In this document: in pieces, positions 35,602-44,884 of the stretch
Layout: each line of letters opens with the position of its first letter
Numbering within the stretch: position 1 is the stretch's first letter
Assembly: GCA_002359655.1 (NCBI GenBank)
Contig: DENL01000005.1
Span: forward strand, 18,981 to 82,980
Length of the DNA: 64,000 nucleotides
Direction of reading: 5' to 3'
Source: Rickettsiales bacterium UBA2645
GTDB taxonomy: Bacteria > Pseudomonadota > Alphaproteobacteria > Rickettsiales > UBA1997
Program-made: the position numbers and the translations under genes
The notes under the pieces: model-generated
The model's input: only the letters and a program-made list of their open reading frames with translations
Databases searched by the model: none
What the model was told of the DNA's origin: nothing

Positions 35602-36617
35602 TATTTATCCCAGATGATGAGGCATTTAAACAGTTCTCCCATTTGATTCGAATCAATTAAACGATCAATAGCAGAGTTTATTTCAGATTTTTGCATTGGA
35701 TTTTTTTCGATTAAAATTCTGCGACGTTCTTCAACTCCAAGGCTGATTAAAAATTCTTTTTGCGAAATTAATGACGAATTTAATCCCGATTTTTCAACAA
35801 TTTTTTGTAAAGATAAGAAGTCAACTAAAGCAGTAATATCAGCTTCTGCAGGATTTTGTAAAACATCAACTTTTTGATGATTTTTAATTGCTTGCAAAGT
35901 GTTGAGAAATTTATTTTCGCTGTAGCCATAATCAATATTTATAGCAATTCCACCTTGTGTTTTCAAAGCTTGGCAGAGTTGTGTTATAAATTCGCGTGCT
36001 GCCTTATTATATTCAAAAACCGCACCAATTGGGGCTAAAACTTTGATTTCTTCTGCAACAAATTCGTGAATTTTTTTGTCAAAGTCGGCAAGAATAAATT
36101 TTTTATCTTTAACCATTCTCTCGCACCAACCGATTTCTGTAAGCACAAATTGATCAATTGGGTAGCAGTCAAAAAGCTCGTTGCTTAGAAAAAAAATTTC
36201 TTTGTCATGATTTTGCGCAAGAAACTCAGAAAAATTTTCATGCCAATTTAGGTGAAATTGGCGCAGACTTTCTTGCTGAATTTTTTGTAAAACCGGATTT
36301 ATTTCAATAATATTGAAAGTTGTGCGCTCAAGAAAATCAAAAGCTTGAGCAATATTTTTTTCAGCAAGTTTTCTAATAGAATTTAAAATATCGCAAAACA
36401 AAGTGCCTTTGCCAGCACCCATTTCAACGAAGGCAATTTTTGATTTTTTGGCAGTGGAAATTTGCACAAAATAAGCGGCCAAAATTTCACCAAAAACCTG
36501 AGAAATTTCGGGCGCCGTAATAAAATCTGAATTTTTACCTATTGGGTTTTTCGTGCGATAATAGCCGCTTGCGGGATCAAAAAGAGCTTGATTGATGAAG
36601 TCAGAAATTTTCTGCAT
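35601..36617 (-). CDS. MidA/NDUFAF7-family SAM-dependent methyltransferase
   Basis: A 338-residue protein with the family pattern [37 protein letters not shown] motif [11 protein letters not shown], and [16 protein letters not shown] and INIDYGYSE segments. Human NDUFAF7 methylates an arginine of a complex I subunit (NDUFS2), and alphaproteobacterial homologues are its presumed ancestors. nuoF at 48.2 kb confirms that complex I genes exist here. Function in this organism is inferred from the family. Confidence 0.88.
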   Translation of the reverse strand: MQKISDFINQALFDPASGYYRTKNPIGKNSDFITAPEISQVFGEILAAYFVQISTAKKSKIAFVEMGAGKGTLFCDILNSIRKLAEKNIAQAFDFLERTTFNIIEINPVLQKIQQESLRQFHLNWHENFSEFLAQNHDKEIFFLSNELFDCYPIDQFVLTEIGWCERMVKDKKFILADFDKKIHEFVAEEIKVLAPIGAVFEYNKAAREFITQLCQALKTQGGIAINIDYGYSENKFLNTLQAIKNHQKVDVLQNPAEADITALVDFLSLQKIVEKSGLNSSLISQKEFLISLGVEERRRILIEKNPMQKSEINSAIDRLIDSNQMGELFKCLIIWDK

Positions 36618-36623
36618 CTTGCT

Positions 36624-37256
36624 TTAAGGTCGCCAATTAAGAAAGTTTTTCAGCAATGTTAGTCCAACTTCAGCGCTTTTTTCAGGGTGAAATTGTACAC
36701 CAAAAATATTGTCTTTAGCAATAATGGCAGAGATTTGCGATCCGTATTCAGCGTGGGCTAATTCGTTATTTTGATTTTGGCAACGGAAAAAATAAGAGTT
36801 AGCAAAATAAACGTGATCTCCTGTTTTAATATTTTGCAAAACAGGATGTTTGACTTCTTTAATTATAAGCTCATTCCAACCCATATGCGGAACTTTTAGA
36901 TTTTCGCTAGCGATGATTTTTTCAACTTTGCCGCTGATAAAACTCAATCCCTTATGCTCGCCATCTTCATAGCCAATTGAGGCTAAAACTTGCATACCCA
37001 CACAAATGCCAAGGAAAGGTTTTTTTTCGGTGATGACTTGTTTTCTAACTTCTTCAGCTAATCCGCTAACTGATTTTAGGCCATTAATGCAATCGGCAAA
37101 AGCGCCAACACCAGGTAAAATTAAAGAGTTAGCCGATTTGATTTCAGCCGGATTATTAGAAATTGTGATTTCGTGATTTTTGTTTTTTACCAAAAGTAGT
37201 GCGTTGAAAACTGACTCGACATTGCCGGAGCCATAATCGATTATGACGGTTTTCAT
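36624..37256 (-). CDS. hisH: Imidazole glycerol phosphate synthase, glutaminase subunit
   Basis: A 210-residue class I glutamine amidotransferase: IIDYGSGNVESV, oxyanion/nucleophile motif FLGICVGMQVLA (C85) and FGVQFHPEKSAEVG with the His-Glu pair. HisH supplies ammonia to HisF for imidazole glycerol phosphate. hisF and other his genes are not adjacent, so it is a stand-alone copy in this window. HisH-like proteins can also serve amidation in sugar pathways. Confidence 0.9.
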   Translation of the reverse strand: MKTVIIDYGSGNVESVFNALLLVKNKNHEITISNNPAEIKSANSLILPGVGAFADCINGLKSVSGLAEEVRKQVITEKKPFLGICVGMQVLASIGYEDGEHKGLSFISGKVEKIIASENLKVPHMGWNELIIKEVKHPVLQNIKTGDHVYFANSYFFRCQNQNNELAHAEYGSQISAIIAKDNIFGVQFHPEKSAEVGLTLLKNFLNWRP

Positions 37257-37265
37257 TTTTCTATT

Positions 37266-37676
37266 TTAGGATTTTATTTTGAGATCAACCAAATCAAGCA
37301 GGTTTTCAGACTTGAGATTTTCAACAAAACGCATTTTAGCATTGGCTGCGTCAGAACCAAAAACCAGACCGACAAATTCATAACCTCTTTTTTTCATGGC
37401 ATCGACAAGCCAATAATTGGCGTTAAGCGCGATTATAAAAAAGAAAGCCATTTCTAAAAAGAAATTATCAAATCCAGATAAAAAATTTAATTTTTTAGTA
37501 AAAACAAAAACAAAATTGACCAGAAGTAATACTAAAAATTCTTTACGCATTTTGTGATAAAGAAACCAAAAGGCACTAAACAGAAACGCCCAGATCGAAA
37601 AGCCTTCTTTTAACAAGACGACTTCTGCGATTTTTCCTTCCTGATTTTTTTTGATTAGAGCGTTGTATAGTTTCAT
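37266..37676 (-). CDS. DUF2628-type small membrane protein
   Basis: A 136-residue protein with a soluble N-terminal piece (LYNALIKKNQEGKIAEVVLLKEGFSIWAFLFSAFWFLYHKMRKEF) and about three hydrophobic segments. The pattern of a conserved Phe/Trp-rich first helix followed by a Lys/Arg turn matches the DUF2628 family, of unknown function. It is 9 bp upstream of hisH. Two hairpins (GAGAGAAA/TTTCTCTC at 37678-37703 and CCTTGGG/CCCAAGG) lie between it and rplT. Confidence 0.75.
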   Translation of the reverse strand: MKLYNALIKKNQEGKIAEVVLLKEGFSIWAFLFSAFWFLYHKMRKEFLVLLLVNFVFVFTKKLNFLSGFDNFFLEMAFFFIIALNANYWLVDAMKKRGYEFVGLVFGSDAANAKMRFVENLKSENLLDLVDLKIKS

Positions 37677-37745
37677 TGAGAGAAATTTAATTATCTTTCT
37701 CTCGTAACCCTTGGGGCTTGAAGGCCCAAGGATGACGAAGATTAA

Positions 37746-38105
37746 TTAAGCTTTTAAAGCCAATTTAGCTTTTTCAACAATCTTAGCAAAAGTTTCTGGT
37801 TCTTTAATTGCTAAGTCAGAAAGCACTTTACGATCAAGATCAATATTAGCTAATTTCAAACCATTGATAAATCTTGAATAAACCAGCCCGTGCGGGCGAA
37901 CTGCAGCGTTAATACGCTGAATCCACAAACCGCGGAAGTCTCTTTTTTTAACACGACGATCGCGATAGGCGTAACGCAACGCTTTTTCAACTTTTTCAAT
38001 AGCAACGCGAAAACAGTTTTTGGCGCGACCACGGTAACCTTTGGCAAGTTTTAAAATCTTTTTGTGTCTAGCTTTTTTAGTGACACCTCTTTTTACACGA
38101 CTCAT
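37746..38105 (-). CDS. rplT: 50S ribosomal protein L20
   Basis: A 119-residue, very basic protein: [49 protein letters not shown] and [26 protein letters not shown]20 is an early 23S rRNA-binding assembly protein. It follows rpmI by 55 bp, as usual. infC is not next to the pair. Confidence 0.99.
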   Translation of the reverse strand: MSRVKRGVTKKARHKKILKLAKGYRGRAKNCFRVAIEKVEKALRYAYRDRRVKKRDFRGLWIQRINAAVRPHGLVYSRFINGLKLANIDLDRKVLSDLAIKEPETFAKIVEKAKLALKA

Positions 38106-38160
38106 TTTTTCTCCGGAAAATTTTTAATATTATTCTAGCGCTCAAACAAGAGCAAAAAGA

Positions 38161-38364
38161 CTAGCGATTGTACGGCATCTTGTGTTTCAAGATGCTGGCC
38201 GAATGGCCTTCAGACAAAACTGCACCTTTGCGCAAATTTCTAATACGAGTCTGACTTTTTTTGCCCAAGTTGTGTCTTTTGCCAGCTTGCTTGTGAACAA
38301 CTTTTCCAGTTCCGGTAACTTTGAATCGCTTCTTAGCCCCGCTATTTGTTTTCATTTTCGGCAT
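38161..38364 (-). CDS. rpmI: 50S ribosomal protein L35
   Basis: A 67-residue protein starting [22 protein letters not shown] and ending [17 protein letters not shown], the standard L35 length. An in-frame upstream ATG would add 23 unrelated residues; the ATG at 38364 is clearly the family start. It leads the rpmI-rplT pair. Confidence 0.98.
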   Translation of the reverse strand: MPKMKTNSGAKKRFKVTGTGKVVHKQAGKRHNLGKKSQTRIRNLRKGAVLSEGHSASILKHKMPYNR

Positions 38365-38493
38365 ATCATTTTTATAATTAAGGTTAATGAAGCAGAAACA
38401 CAGGTAGAAAGCCTTGACCCGTGAATCATTCACAACTTCAAAGAAATTGTGAACACAAACTCAAATTTAATGAGCTGCGTAAAAAAGCGAGGA

Positions 38494-38591
38494 TTTTAAG
38501 CAAGTGCTAGGCGGCCAAGCGGAGCGCACCGCAGCGTACTGAAGTACGTGAGGAGCGAGTCCACGCTGGACAACGACGCTATCGCTTAAAA
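38494..38591. repeat. GC-rich palindromic (REP-like) element
   Basis: Bounded by TTTTAAGC and GCTTAAAA. Inside are a GCGG/CCGC-rich section, CGTACT-GA-AGTACG and paired GAGCG/CGCTC-like tracts. The base composition is far more GC-rich than the surroundings and nothing is encoded. This resembles alphaproteobacterial intergenic palindromic repeats, and it sits directly downstream of the tRNA. Confidence 0.55.
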
Positions 38592-38603
38592 GCCGAAGCT
38601 TTT

Positions 38604-38680
38604 TGGTGGGATCAGTAGGACTCGAACCTACGACCAAGACGTTATGAGCATCCTGCTCTAACCAACTGAGCTATGATCCC
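38604..38680 (-). tRNA. tRNA with CAU anticodon (probably tRNA-Ile2; Met possible)
   Basis: A 77-nt cloverleaf including an encoded CCA. The acceptor stem GGGATCA/TGATCCC and T-stem GTAGG/CCTAC are perfect, the D-arm is GCTC/GAGC, and the anticodon loop is CTCATAA (CAU). The anticodon stem contains two G-U pairs. The TTGGTCG stretch after the anticodon arm is like tRNA-Ile2 (read as AUA after lysidine modification) rather than elongator Met. A UUCG-loop hairpin (AAAAGC/GCTTTT, 38588-38603) follows directly and may terminate it. Confidence 0.88.
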
Positions 38681-38818
38681 AGAAATAAATAAAAATTCAT
38701 AATCGCTTTTCTCGCTTACGCTTGAAGACGATTACTCAACTGAGCGGATCTTCGCTTTCGCTTGTCCGCTCGTTTTTGCTAAAAATGTGCGTTTAGCACA
38801 TTTTCTAAACACAAAAAC

Positions 38819-38834
38819 CTGAGCTATGATCCCA
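38819..38834. repeat. Duplicated fragment of the tRNA 5' end
   Basis: CTGAGCTATGATCCCA is an exact 16-bp copy of 38666-38681, which covers the 5' acceptor and D-arm start of the tRNA. The 153-bp offset region contains GAGCGGA/TCCGCTC and AAAATGTGC/GCACATTTT hairpins. It may be a remnant of a tandem tRNA copy or of an insertion. Together with the REP-like element, tRNA and terminator it makes up the 633-bp gap 38365-38997. Confidence 0.65.
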
Positions 38835-38880
38835 CAGGTAAAAATTTTCTAACGAAAATTTTTAAACTAAATTGAATTAA

Positions 38881-38907
38881 AAAAGCGAAAGCGGTTCCGC
38901 TTTTTTT
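38881..38907 (-). terminator. Probable grpE terminator
   Basis: AAAGCGG-TT-CCGCTTT lies in an A-rich/T-rich frame; on the minus strand the stem is followed by CGCTTTTTTAA. It is about 90 bp beyond the grpE stop. Confidence 0.6.
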
Positions 38908-38997
38908 AATAAATTTTATTTTTGTTTTTGGATTTATTTTGATCTTCAAACGAAAGGGTGGCGCAAGTTAGACGTGAGTTGACTTTTTGCAACAAAT

Positions 38998-39561
38998 TTA
39001 TGCTTTTGCTTTAGCAACTCCGACCAACGCTGGTCGGATCAAGCGCTCAGAGATTGAATATCCAGCTTGAATTACTTGAACAACTGTCCCTTCTTCAGCG
39101 TCACTTTCAATTTGGGCAATGGCTTCATGGAAATTGTGATCAAATTTTTGGTTAAGCGGATAAATTCTTTTGACCTGATTTTTTTCTAGAACTTTTAGCA
39201 ATTCTTTTTCAGTCATCACAATTGCATCAGCGTAGTTTTTGATTGCTGGATTTTTTTCAATTTCTTCTTTTGGTGAGTTTTCGCTGGCTAAGAAAAAGTT
39301 TTCCACCACCAAAACCAAATCAGCAACAAAATTAGAAATGGCAAATTTTGCTGACTTTTCTAATTCTTCACGAGATCTTCTGCGCACGTTGTCTAGCTCA
39401 GCTAAAGCTCGTAATAATTTATCGTTAGTCTCAGAAATTATTTTTTCTAATTCAGCAATTTTTTCAGCTGAGTTTTCGACATTATTCTCTTTAACATCAG
39501 CGACTTTTTGTTCTTGTTGCTCTTGATTGTCGACTGGATTTGAGCCTTGATTTTCTTGCAT
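38998..39561 (-). CDS. grpE: Nucleotide exchange factor GrpE
   Basis: A 187-residue protein: an acidic, Gln-rich N-terminus, a long coiled coil (AEKIAELEKIISETNDKLLRALAELDNVRRRSREELEKSAKFAISNF) and the C-terminal beta domain (YPLNQKFDHNFHEAIAQI and YSISERLIRPALVGVAKA). GrpE releases ADP from DnaK. It diverges from clpP across 159 bp, so chaperone and protease genes share an upstream region. A heat-shock promoter there would be logical but I cannot identify one with confidence. Confidence 0.97.
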   Translation of the reverse strand: MQENQGSNPVDNQEQQEQKVADVKENNVENSAEKIAELEKIISETNDKLLRALAELDNVRRRSREELEKSAKFAISNFVADLVLVVENFFLASENSPKEEIEKNPAIKNYADAIVMTEKELLKVLEKNQVKRIYPLNQKFDHNFHEAIAQIESDAEEGTVVQVIQAGYSISERLIRPALVGVAKAKA

Positions 39562-39720
39562 TTTAGTACTCCGAAATTTTGTTGAGAATTAAAGTTGAAG
39601 AACAAAAAACATAAGGGAGCCAAGGCCAATTTCAATAGCGAAAATGACATTGCTTTATTTGTCTTCTAAATCTTAAATCACGCCTCAACTTGTCCCTTAA
39701 ATTTTCATACAAACAAACCA

Positions 39721-40347
39721 ATGTCAGAAAAAATGATCCTTGAACAAGCCAATTATCTTGTTCCAACGGTAATCGAACAAACCAACAAAGGTGAAAGAGC
39801 GTTTGATATCTACTCCCGCCTTTTGAAAGAAAGAATCATCTTTTTATCTGGACCAGTTAATGATCAAGTTTCTTCTTTAGTGGTTGCGCAACTACTTTTT
39901 TTAGAATCAGAAGATCCAAAAAAAGATATTTATTTCTACATTAACTCTCCCGGAGGCATTGTCACATCTGGCTTAGCAATGTATGACACTATGCAATATA
40001 TTAGCCCCGACGTTGCTACAATTTGTATCGGTCAAGCAGCTTCAATGGGCTCTTTGCTTCTTACCGCTGGCGCTGCTGGTAAAAGATTTTGTTTGCCAAA
40101 TTCACGCATCATGATCCATCAACCAAGCGGCGGCTATCAAGGACAGGCAACTGATATTGAAATCCACGCTCAAGAAATTTTATCTTTGAAAAAAAGATTA
40201 AACGAAATTTATGTTAAACACACTGGCCAAAAGTTATCTGCCATTGAGAAATCAATGGAGCGGGATAATTTTATGACCGCTGAAAAAGCCAAAGAGTTTG
40301 GCTTGATTGACCAAGTAATCGACAAAAGACCTGAAACTAAAATCTGA
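39721..40347 (+). CDS. clpP: ATP-dependent Clp protease proteolytic subunit
   Basis: A 208-residue serine protease with catalytic S108 ([11 protein letters not shown]), H133 ([10 protein letters not shown]) and D182 (SMERDNFM), plus the [11 protein letters not shown] oxyanion region. The short N-terminal piece before [20 protein letters not shown] is a typical propeptide. It forms the tetradecameric chamber used by ClpX or ClpA. clpX follows 17 bp later in the same direction. Confidence 0.98.
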   Translation: MSEKMILEQANYLVPTVIEQTNKGERAFDIYSRLLKERIIFLSGPVNDQVSSLVVAQLLFLESEDPKKDIYFYINSPGGIVTSGLAMYDTMQYISPDVATICIGQAASMGSLLLTAGAAGKRFCLPNSRIMIHQPSGGYQGQATDIEIHAQEILSLKKRLNEIYVKHTGQKLSAIEKSMERDNFMTAEKAKEFGLIDQVIDKRPETKI

Positions 40348-40364
40348 ATCAAAAATAATCGATC

Positions 40365-41684
40365 ATGACTAAAAACGACTCGCAAGATCTATGCTGCTCA
40401 TTTTGCGGTAAACACCAAAACGAAGTAAAAAAACTAGTTGCTGGCCCTACTGTTTTTGTATGTAATGAATGTATCACTCTTTGCGGTGATATTTTGCGCG
40501 AAGATGGTAGAAAATCTGCCCTAGGAAAAAGTGGCGGCCTGAAACCAAAGCCAAAAGACATCATTAAAATTCTCGACGACTATGTCGTTGGTCAAGAATA
40601 TGCTAAAAAAGTTTTAGCAGTTGGGGTTTATAATCATTACAAACGCATCGATTCTATTCTTACTTCCGACGGCACTGAACTTAACAAATCAAATATTTTA
40701 ATGATTGGGCCAACTGGCTGTGGCAAAACTTTATTGGCACAAACAATGGCGCGCATTTTAAATGTCCCCTTCACCATGGCTGATGCGACTTCTCTGACTG
40801 AAGCTGGCTATGTTGGAGATGATGTAGAAAACATTATTTCGCGCCTTTTACAAGCTGCAGGTTACGATATCGAAAAAACTCAACGCGGCATTGTTTACAT
40901 CGACGAAATCGACAAGATCGCTCGTAAATCTGAAGAAGGCGCCAGAAGTCGTGATATTTCAGGTGAAGGCGTTCAACAAGGTTTACTTAAAATTATTGAA
41001 GGCACTGTTGCTTCAGTGCCAACTCAACCTGGTAGAAAAACCTCACAGCAGGAATATGTGCAAGTTGATACTCGCAATATTTTATTTATTTGCGCTGGCG
41101 CATTTTCTGGTTTGGAAAAAATTATCGCAGCACGCGGAAAAGGCTCAAGCATTGGTTTTGGCGCTGATGTGAGAGTAAAAGATGACAATTCTCGCAAAGA
41201 TATTTTCAACCAAGTTGAGCCAGATGATTTGATTAAATTTGGTTTGATTCCTGAAATTGTAGGCAGACTTCCAATTATCTCTCCGCTCGAAGGACTAACC
41301 GAAGAAGATTTGACCAGAATTTTATCTGAGCCAAAAAATTCAATAACCAAGCAATATCAAAAACTTTTTGCACTCGATAATGTTGAGTTAATTTTCGAAC
41401 CAGAAGCTTTGAAAGAAATCGCCAAAAAAGCCATTGAGCGCAAAACCGGCGCCAGAGGACTTCGCGCCATTACTGAAAACATTTTGCTCGACACAATGTT
41501 TGAAGTTCCGTCGCAAAAAAATGTTAAATCAGTCAGAGTTTCGGGAGAAGTTTTAACTAAAAACCAAAAAGTTGAAATTACCTATCTAACCGAAAAAGAA
41601 GCTTTGGAAAAAGAAGAGAGAAAAACTATTTCAGTTGTTCCGCCTTCTGATCCTACAATTCCTCAAAAAGAAAAAAGGGCTTAA
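40365..41684 (+). CDS. clpX: Clp protease ATP-binding subunit ClpX
   Basis: A 439-residue AAA+ unfoldase. The N-terminal zinc domain [11 protein letters not shown] and [11 protein letters not shown] (C11, C14, C33, C36) is followed by Walker [10 protein letters not shown], Walker [15 protein letters not shown], sensor [22 protein letters not shown] and the IGF loop region [11 protein letters not shown]. It recognises, unfolds and feeds substrates into ClpP. Operon with clpP. In alphaproteobacteria ClpXP also drives the cell cycle through CtrA turnover. Confidence 0.98.
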   Translation: MTKNDSQDLCCSFCGKHQNEVKKLVAGPTVFVCNECITLCGDILREDGRKSALGKSGGLKPKPKDIIKILDDYVVGQEYAKKVLAVGVYNHYKRIDSILTSDGTELNKSNILMIGPTGCGKTLLAQTMARILNVPFTMADATSLTEAGYVGDDVENIISRLLQAAGYDIEKTQRGIVYIDEIDKIARKSEEGARSRDISGEGVQQGLLKIIEGTVASVPTQPGRKTSQQEYVQVDTRNILFICAGAFSGLEKIIAARGKGSSIGFGADVRVKDDNSRKDIFNQVEPDDLIKFGLIPEIVGRLPIISPLEGLTEEDLTRILSEPKNSITKQYQKLFALDNVELIFEPEALKEIAKKAIERKTGARGLRAITENILLDTMFEVPSQKNVKSVRVSGEVLTKNQKVEITYLTEKEALEKEERKTISVVPPSDPTIPQKEKRA

Positions 41685-41695
41685 AGAAGCAGCTG

Positions 41696-41944
41696 TTAGC
41701 CAATTTTTATCTCTAAAGCGTGCAGCCCTTTTTTAAACTCCTCTTCGAGCAACTTATTGATTCTTCGATGTGCACCAACTGCGTTTAAATTTTTTAACTC
41801 TTCAGATTCAATTGTAATCGCAAAGTGAGTTTCATTTGTTCCATTATCTCCACTATGCCCAGCATGAAGATAAGAATTATTTTTCACCTGTAAAAAACTT
41901 GGCCTAAGATTTTCTTGCAGAGTTTTTTCGATCCTTTGCTTCAT
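41696..41944 (-). CDS. BolA-family protein (second copy)
   Basis: An 82-residue protein: IEKTLQENLRPSFLQVKNNSYLHAGHSGDNGTNETHFAITIESEEL, then LNAVGAHRRINKLLEEEFKKGLHALEIKIG. The extended HAGH loop between strands distinguishes this BolA1-like form from the shorter BolA at 21.5 kb. The conserved His in VGAHRRI is a candidate cluster ligand. It converges with clpX, and its ATG borders the candidate replication origin. Confidence 0.93.
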   Translation of the reverse strand: MKQRIEKTLQENLRPSFLQVKNNSYLHAGHSGDNGTNETHFAITIESEELKNLNAVGAHRRINKLLEEEFKKGLHALEIKIG

Positions 41945-42206
41945 GTTAAAAAACCTGTTAATAAATTGTTAAAAAACCAAGACTTATCCACTGATAATTT
42001 TTTTTGAAAAAACTTATTAAAATTTTTCACATTTTCTTAACAGGTTTTTTCTCTGTTAAAAAGTTTTTCTTTAAAAAAAATTTCTGTTAATAACTTTTAT
42101 AAATTCTCTATTTTCAAGGTTAAAAAGGTTTTTAAAATGTTAATAAAAATGTTAAAAACATTTAATTAAATAATTCACAGCACCAATAAAAATAATAAAT
42201 ATTTAA
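41945..42206. other. Candidate chromosomal replication origin (oriC)
   Basis: A 262-bp, extremely AT-rich gap directly upstream of hemE, the position of oriC in Caulobacter and Rickettsia. It contains a DnaA-box-like TTATCCACT (41984-41992, one mismatch to TTATCCACA) and a CtrA-type TTAA-N7-TTAA site (41958-41972). It also has a perfect 14-bp inverted pair AAAAAACCTGTTAA (41948-41961) and TTAACAGGTTTTTT (42037-42050), and many more TTAA/GTTAA elements. Transcription to the left runs almost wholly leftward down to 9.7 kb, as expected on a leftward replichore. No gene is present. Confidence 0.65.
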
Positions 42207-43241
42207 ATGAATAAGTTACTTAATACACTTCTTAAAAAAGAGAAAAACTCTACTCCACCAATTTGGGTAATGCGGCAAGCAGGTAGATATTTACCAGAAT
42301 ATCGCGAAATTAGAGTAAATGTAAAAAATTTTTTAGAACTTTGTTACACTCCAAAACTAGCTTCAGAGGTTACACTTCAGCCAATTCGTCGATTTGGTTT
42401 TGATGCAGCAATTATTTTTTCTGATATTTTAGTAATACCAGATGCTCTGGGTGTAAAAGTTGAATTTGTTAAAAATGAAGGTCCAAAGTTACAAAAAATT
42501 TCTTCAGCTGCTGATTTAAAAAATCTAAAAACTTCCAATATTAAGTCGCATTTAAACCCAGTTTTCGAAGCGCTAGATCTAACAAAATCTAAACTTAATA
42601 AAGAGACAGCTTTGATTGGTTTTTCTGGCGCTCCATGGACGCTAGCTTGTTACATGATTGAAGGAGCTGGATCAAAGAATTTTGAAAGTGTGCGTATTGC
42701 TGCAGTTCGTGATGAAGAATTTTTTTCTCAGTTAATTGAAATTTTAACACAAAGTGTAATTGAGTATTTATCACTACAAATCAAAGCCGGCGCTGATATT
42801 GTGAAAATATTTGATTCTTGGGCCGGAGTTTTGCCACCAGATCAGTTAAGAAAATGGGTGATTCAACCAACCAAAAAAATTATTTCTGAACTTAAAAAAC
42901 TTCATCCACAAACGCCAATAATTGCCTTTCCACGCGGTATCGGCATGAATTACTTAGAATTTGCCAGAAATGTTGATTGTGAAGGTTTGGCAATTGATCA
43001 AACTGTAGAAAAAAAATGGGCAAAAGAAAATCTAGGCAAAAATTCTAACAAAATTTTGCAAGGAAATTTAGACAATATTCTGCTTGCGTTTGGATCGAAA
43101 AAAGAAATCGAAAAAGAAGTTTTAGAAATTTTAGAAACCTCCAAAGATCAACCATTTATTTTCAACTTAGGTCACGGAATTTTGCCGCAAACTCCAATTG
43201 AAAATGTGGAGCTATTACTGAATTTAGTAAGAAAAAACTAA
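42207..43241 (+). CDS. hemE: Uroporphyrinogen decarboxylase
   Basis: A 344-residue protein with the N-terminal signature PPIWVMRQAGRYLPEYR, the FSDILVIPDALG segment (substrate-binding Asp), GFSGAPWTLACYMIEG and a C-terminal FNLGHGILPQTP. It converts uroporphyrinogen III to coproporphyrinogen III in heme synthesis. It lies immediately right of the AT-rich origin candidate, a gene order shared with other alphaproteobacteria. Its 3' end overlaps the convergent nucleotidyltransferase gene by 4 bp. Confidence 0.98.
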   Translation: MNKLLNTLLKKEKNSTPPIWVMRQAGRYLPEYREIRVNVKNFLELCYTPKLASEVTLQPIRRFGFDAAIIFSDILVIPDALGVKVEFVKNEGPKLQKISSAADLKNLKTSNIKSHLNPVFEALDLTKSKLNKETALIGFSGAPWTLACYMIEGAGSKNFESVRIAAVRDEEFFSQLIEILTQSVIEYLSLQIKAGADIVKIFDSWAGVLPPDQLRKWVIQPTKKIISELKKLHPQTPIIAFPRGIGMNYLEFARNVDCEGLAIDQTVEKKWAKENLGKNSNKILQGNLDNILLAFGSKKEIEKEVLEILETSKDQPFIFNLGHGILPQTPIENVELLLNLVRKN

Positions 43242-43987
43242 AGATTTTCTTCTGTCATTTTCACAGCCTCAACTGTGCCGATATGAAAGTATTTTCCTTT
43301 TAACTCAACGCCTTCAACTCGATTTAAAAATTTATTTTCACCAACGGCTTCTTTATAAAAATAAGACATCGACAGGCAGTTTTTATTTTGTGAAAAAACT
43401 CCGCTTTGTTGTGCTTTTAATAAAATTTTTGGATTGATGATTTGTAAACCAACAAAAACGTGGGTGTTTTTTTGCTTTGAATCTTTAGATAATTTTTTGC
43501 CATCAAAAATAAAATCTCCTCCAGTTAAATTTCCGTCATATCCTAAATATTCCGCAGTTTTTTTTAGACCCAAAAGAATGTCGTGATCCTTTGCATTCCA
43601 AGAATTGCAGATCAGTTCAATATCAGAAATAGCAGAATTTTCTTGCCACAAAACATCGCCATTAAATGTTAAAAGAGGTTGATTGAAATCAATTTTATCT
43701 TTGGCAAATAAAAGTCCGCCAGCGGTTTCGATTTTTTCAATTTCGCGGGAAAAAATAATTTTTGGATTATTTAATTTTAAAATGTGCTGCTCGATTTGAT
43801 CGGCTAAATAAAAGCCATTAACGATGATGGTTTTAATGTCAGAAATTTTGCTTAGCTTTTCAAAAGTATAATCGATTATTGGTTTATTTTTGATTTTAAT
43901 TAAAGGCTTAGGAGTTGAGTCAGTTAAAGGTCTCATACGCTCTCCACGACCAGCGGCAAAAAGAAAACTCTGAGTAATTTTTGTCAT
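43238..43987 (-). CDS. Sugar-phosphate nucleotidyltransferase (MurU-like)
   Basis: A 249-residue protein with the N-terminal nucleotide-binding signature FAAGRGERMRPLTDSTPKPLIKI and later LLTFNGDVLW (metal Asp) and FHIGTVEAV. This is the nucleotidyltransferase group containing MurU, which makes UDP-MurNAc from MurNAc-1-phosphate in cell-wall recycling. In alphaproteobacteria it usually travels with a sugar kinase (AmgK), which is not here. It follows nadC by 21 bp. Confidence 0.85.
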   Translation of the reverse strand: MTKITQSFLFAAGRGERMRPLTDSTPKPLIKIKNKPIIDYTFEKLSKISDIKTIIVNGFYLADQIEQHILKLNNPKIIFSREIEKIETAGGLLFAKDKIDFNQPLLTFNGDVLWQENSAISDIELICNSWNAKDHDILLGLKKTAEYLGYDGNLTGGDFIFDGKKLSKDSKQKNTHVFVGLQIINPKILLKAQQSGVFSQNKNCLSMSYFYKEAVGENKFLNRVEGVELKGKYFHIGTVEAVKMTEENL

Positions 43988-44008
43988 TACTTTGGTTAAA
44001 ATTAAGGA

Positions 44009-44884
44009 TTAAATAACATCAAGCCCAATATCAACAGCGCGAACAGAGTGAGTCAAAGAGCCAATTGAAATGAAATCAATATCAAGTAAGCGAAATTTTT
44101 TGATTTTGTTTAAATTAATGCCGCCAGAAATTTCGATTAAAATTTTTTTAGATTTATAAGCGCGAATTTTTGCGGTGCATTTTTTGATTTCTACAACGCT
44201 CATATTATCAAGCATAATGATGTCAGGCTTCACTGGTATTGCTTCTACAACTTGCATGAAATTATCGCACTCAACTTCAATTTTTACTTTCTTATTTTGT
44301 TTCGCAGCCATGATTGCTTGTTTAACTCCGCCAGCTGCCGCGATGTGATTATCTTTAATCAAAATCATATCCGACAAATTAAAACGATGATTTTTTCCAC
44401 CACCAATCACAACAGCTTGTTTTTGTAGTATGCGCAGTGTTGGTAAAGTTTTGCGTGTGTCTAAAATTTTGATTTTTTTGTTGTCTAAAGTTTTGACGAA
44501 CTGATTTGTTGCGCTAGAAATTCCGCTTAAATGTTGCAGCAAATTAAGTATTACTCTTTCAGCAGCAAAAATTAATTTAGCATCACCAAAGCCTTCTGCT
44601 ATTGCTTCTCCAGCTTTTATTATATCGCCATCTTTAGCGTTAACTTGCAGACCTAGAAAAATATTTTTGAATTTTTCTAGTTTGGTTAGCGAGTCAAAAC
44701 AGTGATTAATTGCGGCAACTCCGCATAAAATGATTTCTTCGCGAGCAGTAATTTTAAAAGAAACTCTGGTGTTGTCTGCAATGGTTAGATCTGAAGTTAA
44801 ATCTTGCTCGGACGCGTCTTCTTCGAGTGCTGCTTGGCAAATTTTTTTTAACTCGTCATCAAATTTTAAAGTTTGGCGTGACAT
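44009..44884 (-). CDS. nadC: Nicotinate-nucleotide pyrophosphorylase (carboxylating)
   Basis: A 291-residue quinolinate phosphoribosyltransferase: SDLTSDLTI near the start, ERVILNLLQHLSGISSATNQFV, LDTRKTLPTLRILQKQAVVIGGGKNHRFNLSDMILIKDNH and KIEVECDNF, then LDNMS. It makes nicotinate mononucleotide in de novo NAD synthesis. nadA and nadB are not adjacent. Its start overlaps the preceding TPR-like gene by 19 bp, so they are co-transcribed. Confidence 0.97.
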   Translation of the reverse strand: MSRQTLKFDDELKKICQAALEEDASEQDLTSDLTIADNTRVSFKITAREEIILCGVAAINHCFDSLTKLEKFKNIFLGLQVNAKDGDIIKAGEAIAEGFGDAKLIFAAERVILNLLQHLSGISSATNQFVKTLDNKKIKILDTRKTLPTLRILQKQAVVIGGGKNHRFNLSDMILIKDNHIAAAGGVKQAIMAAKQNKKVKIEVECDNFMQVVEAIPVKPDIIMLDNMSVVEIKKCTAKIRAYKSKKILIEISGGINLNKIKKFRLLDIDFISIGSLTHSVRAVDIGLDVI

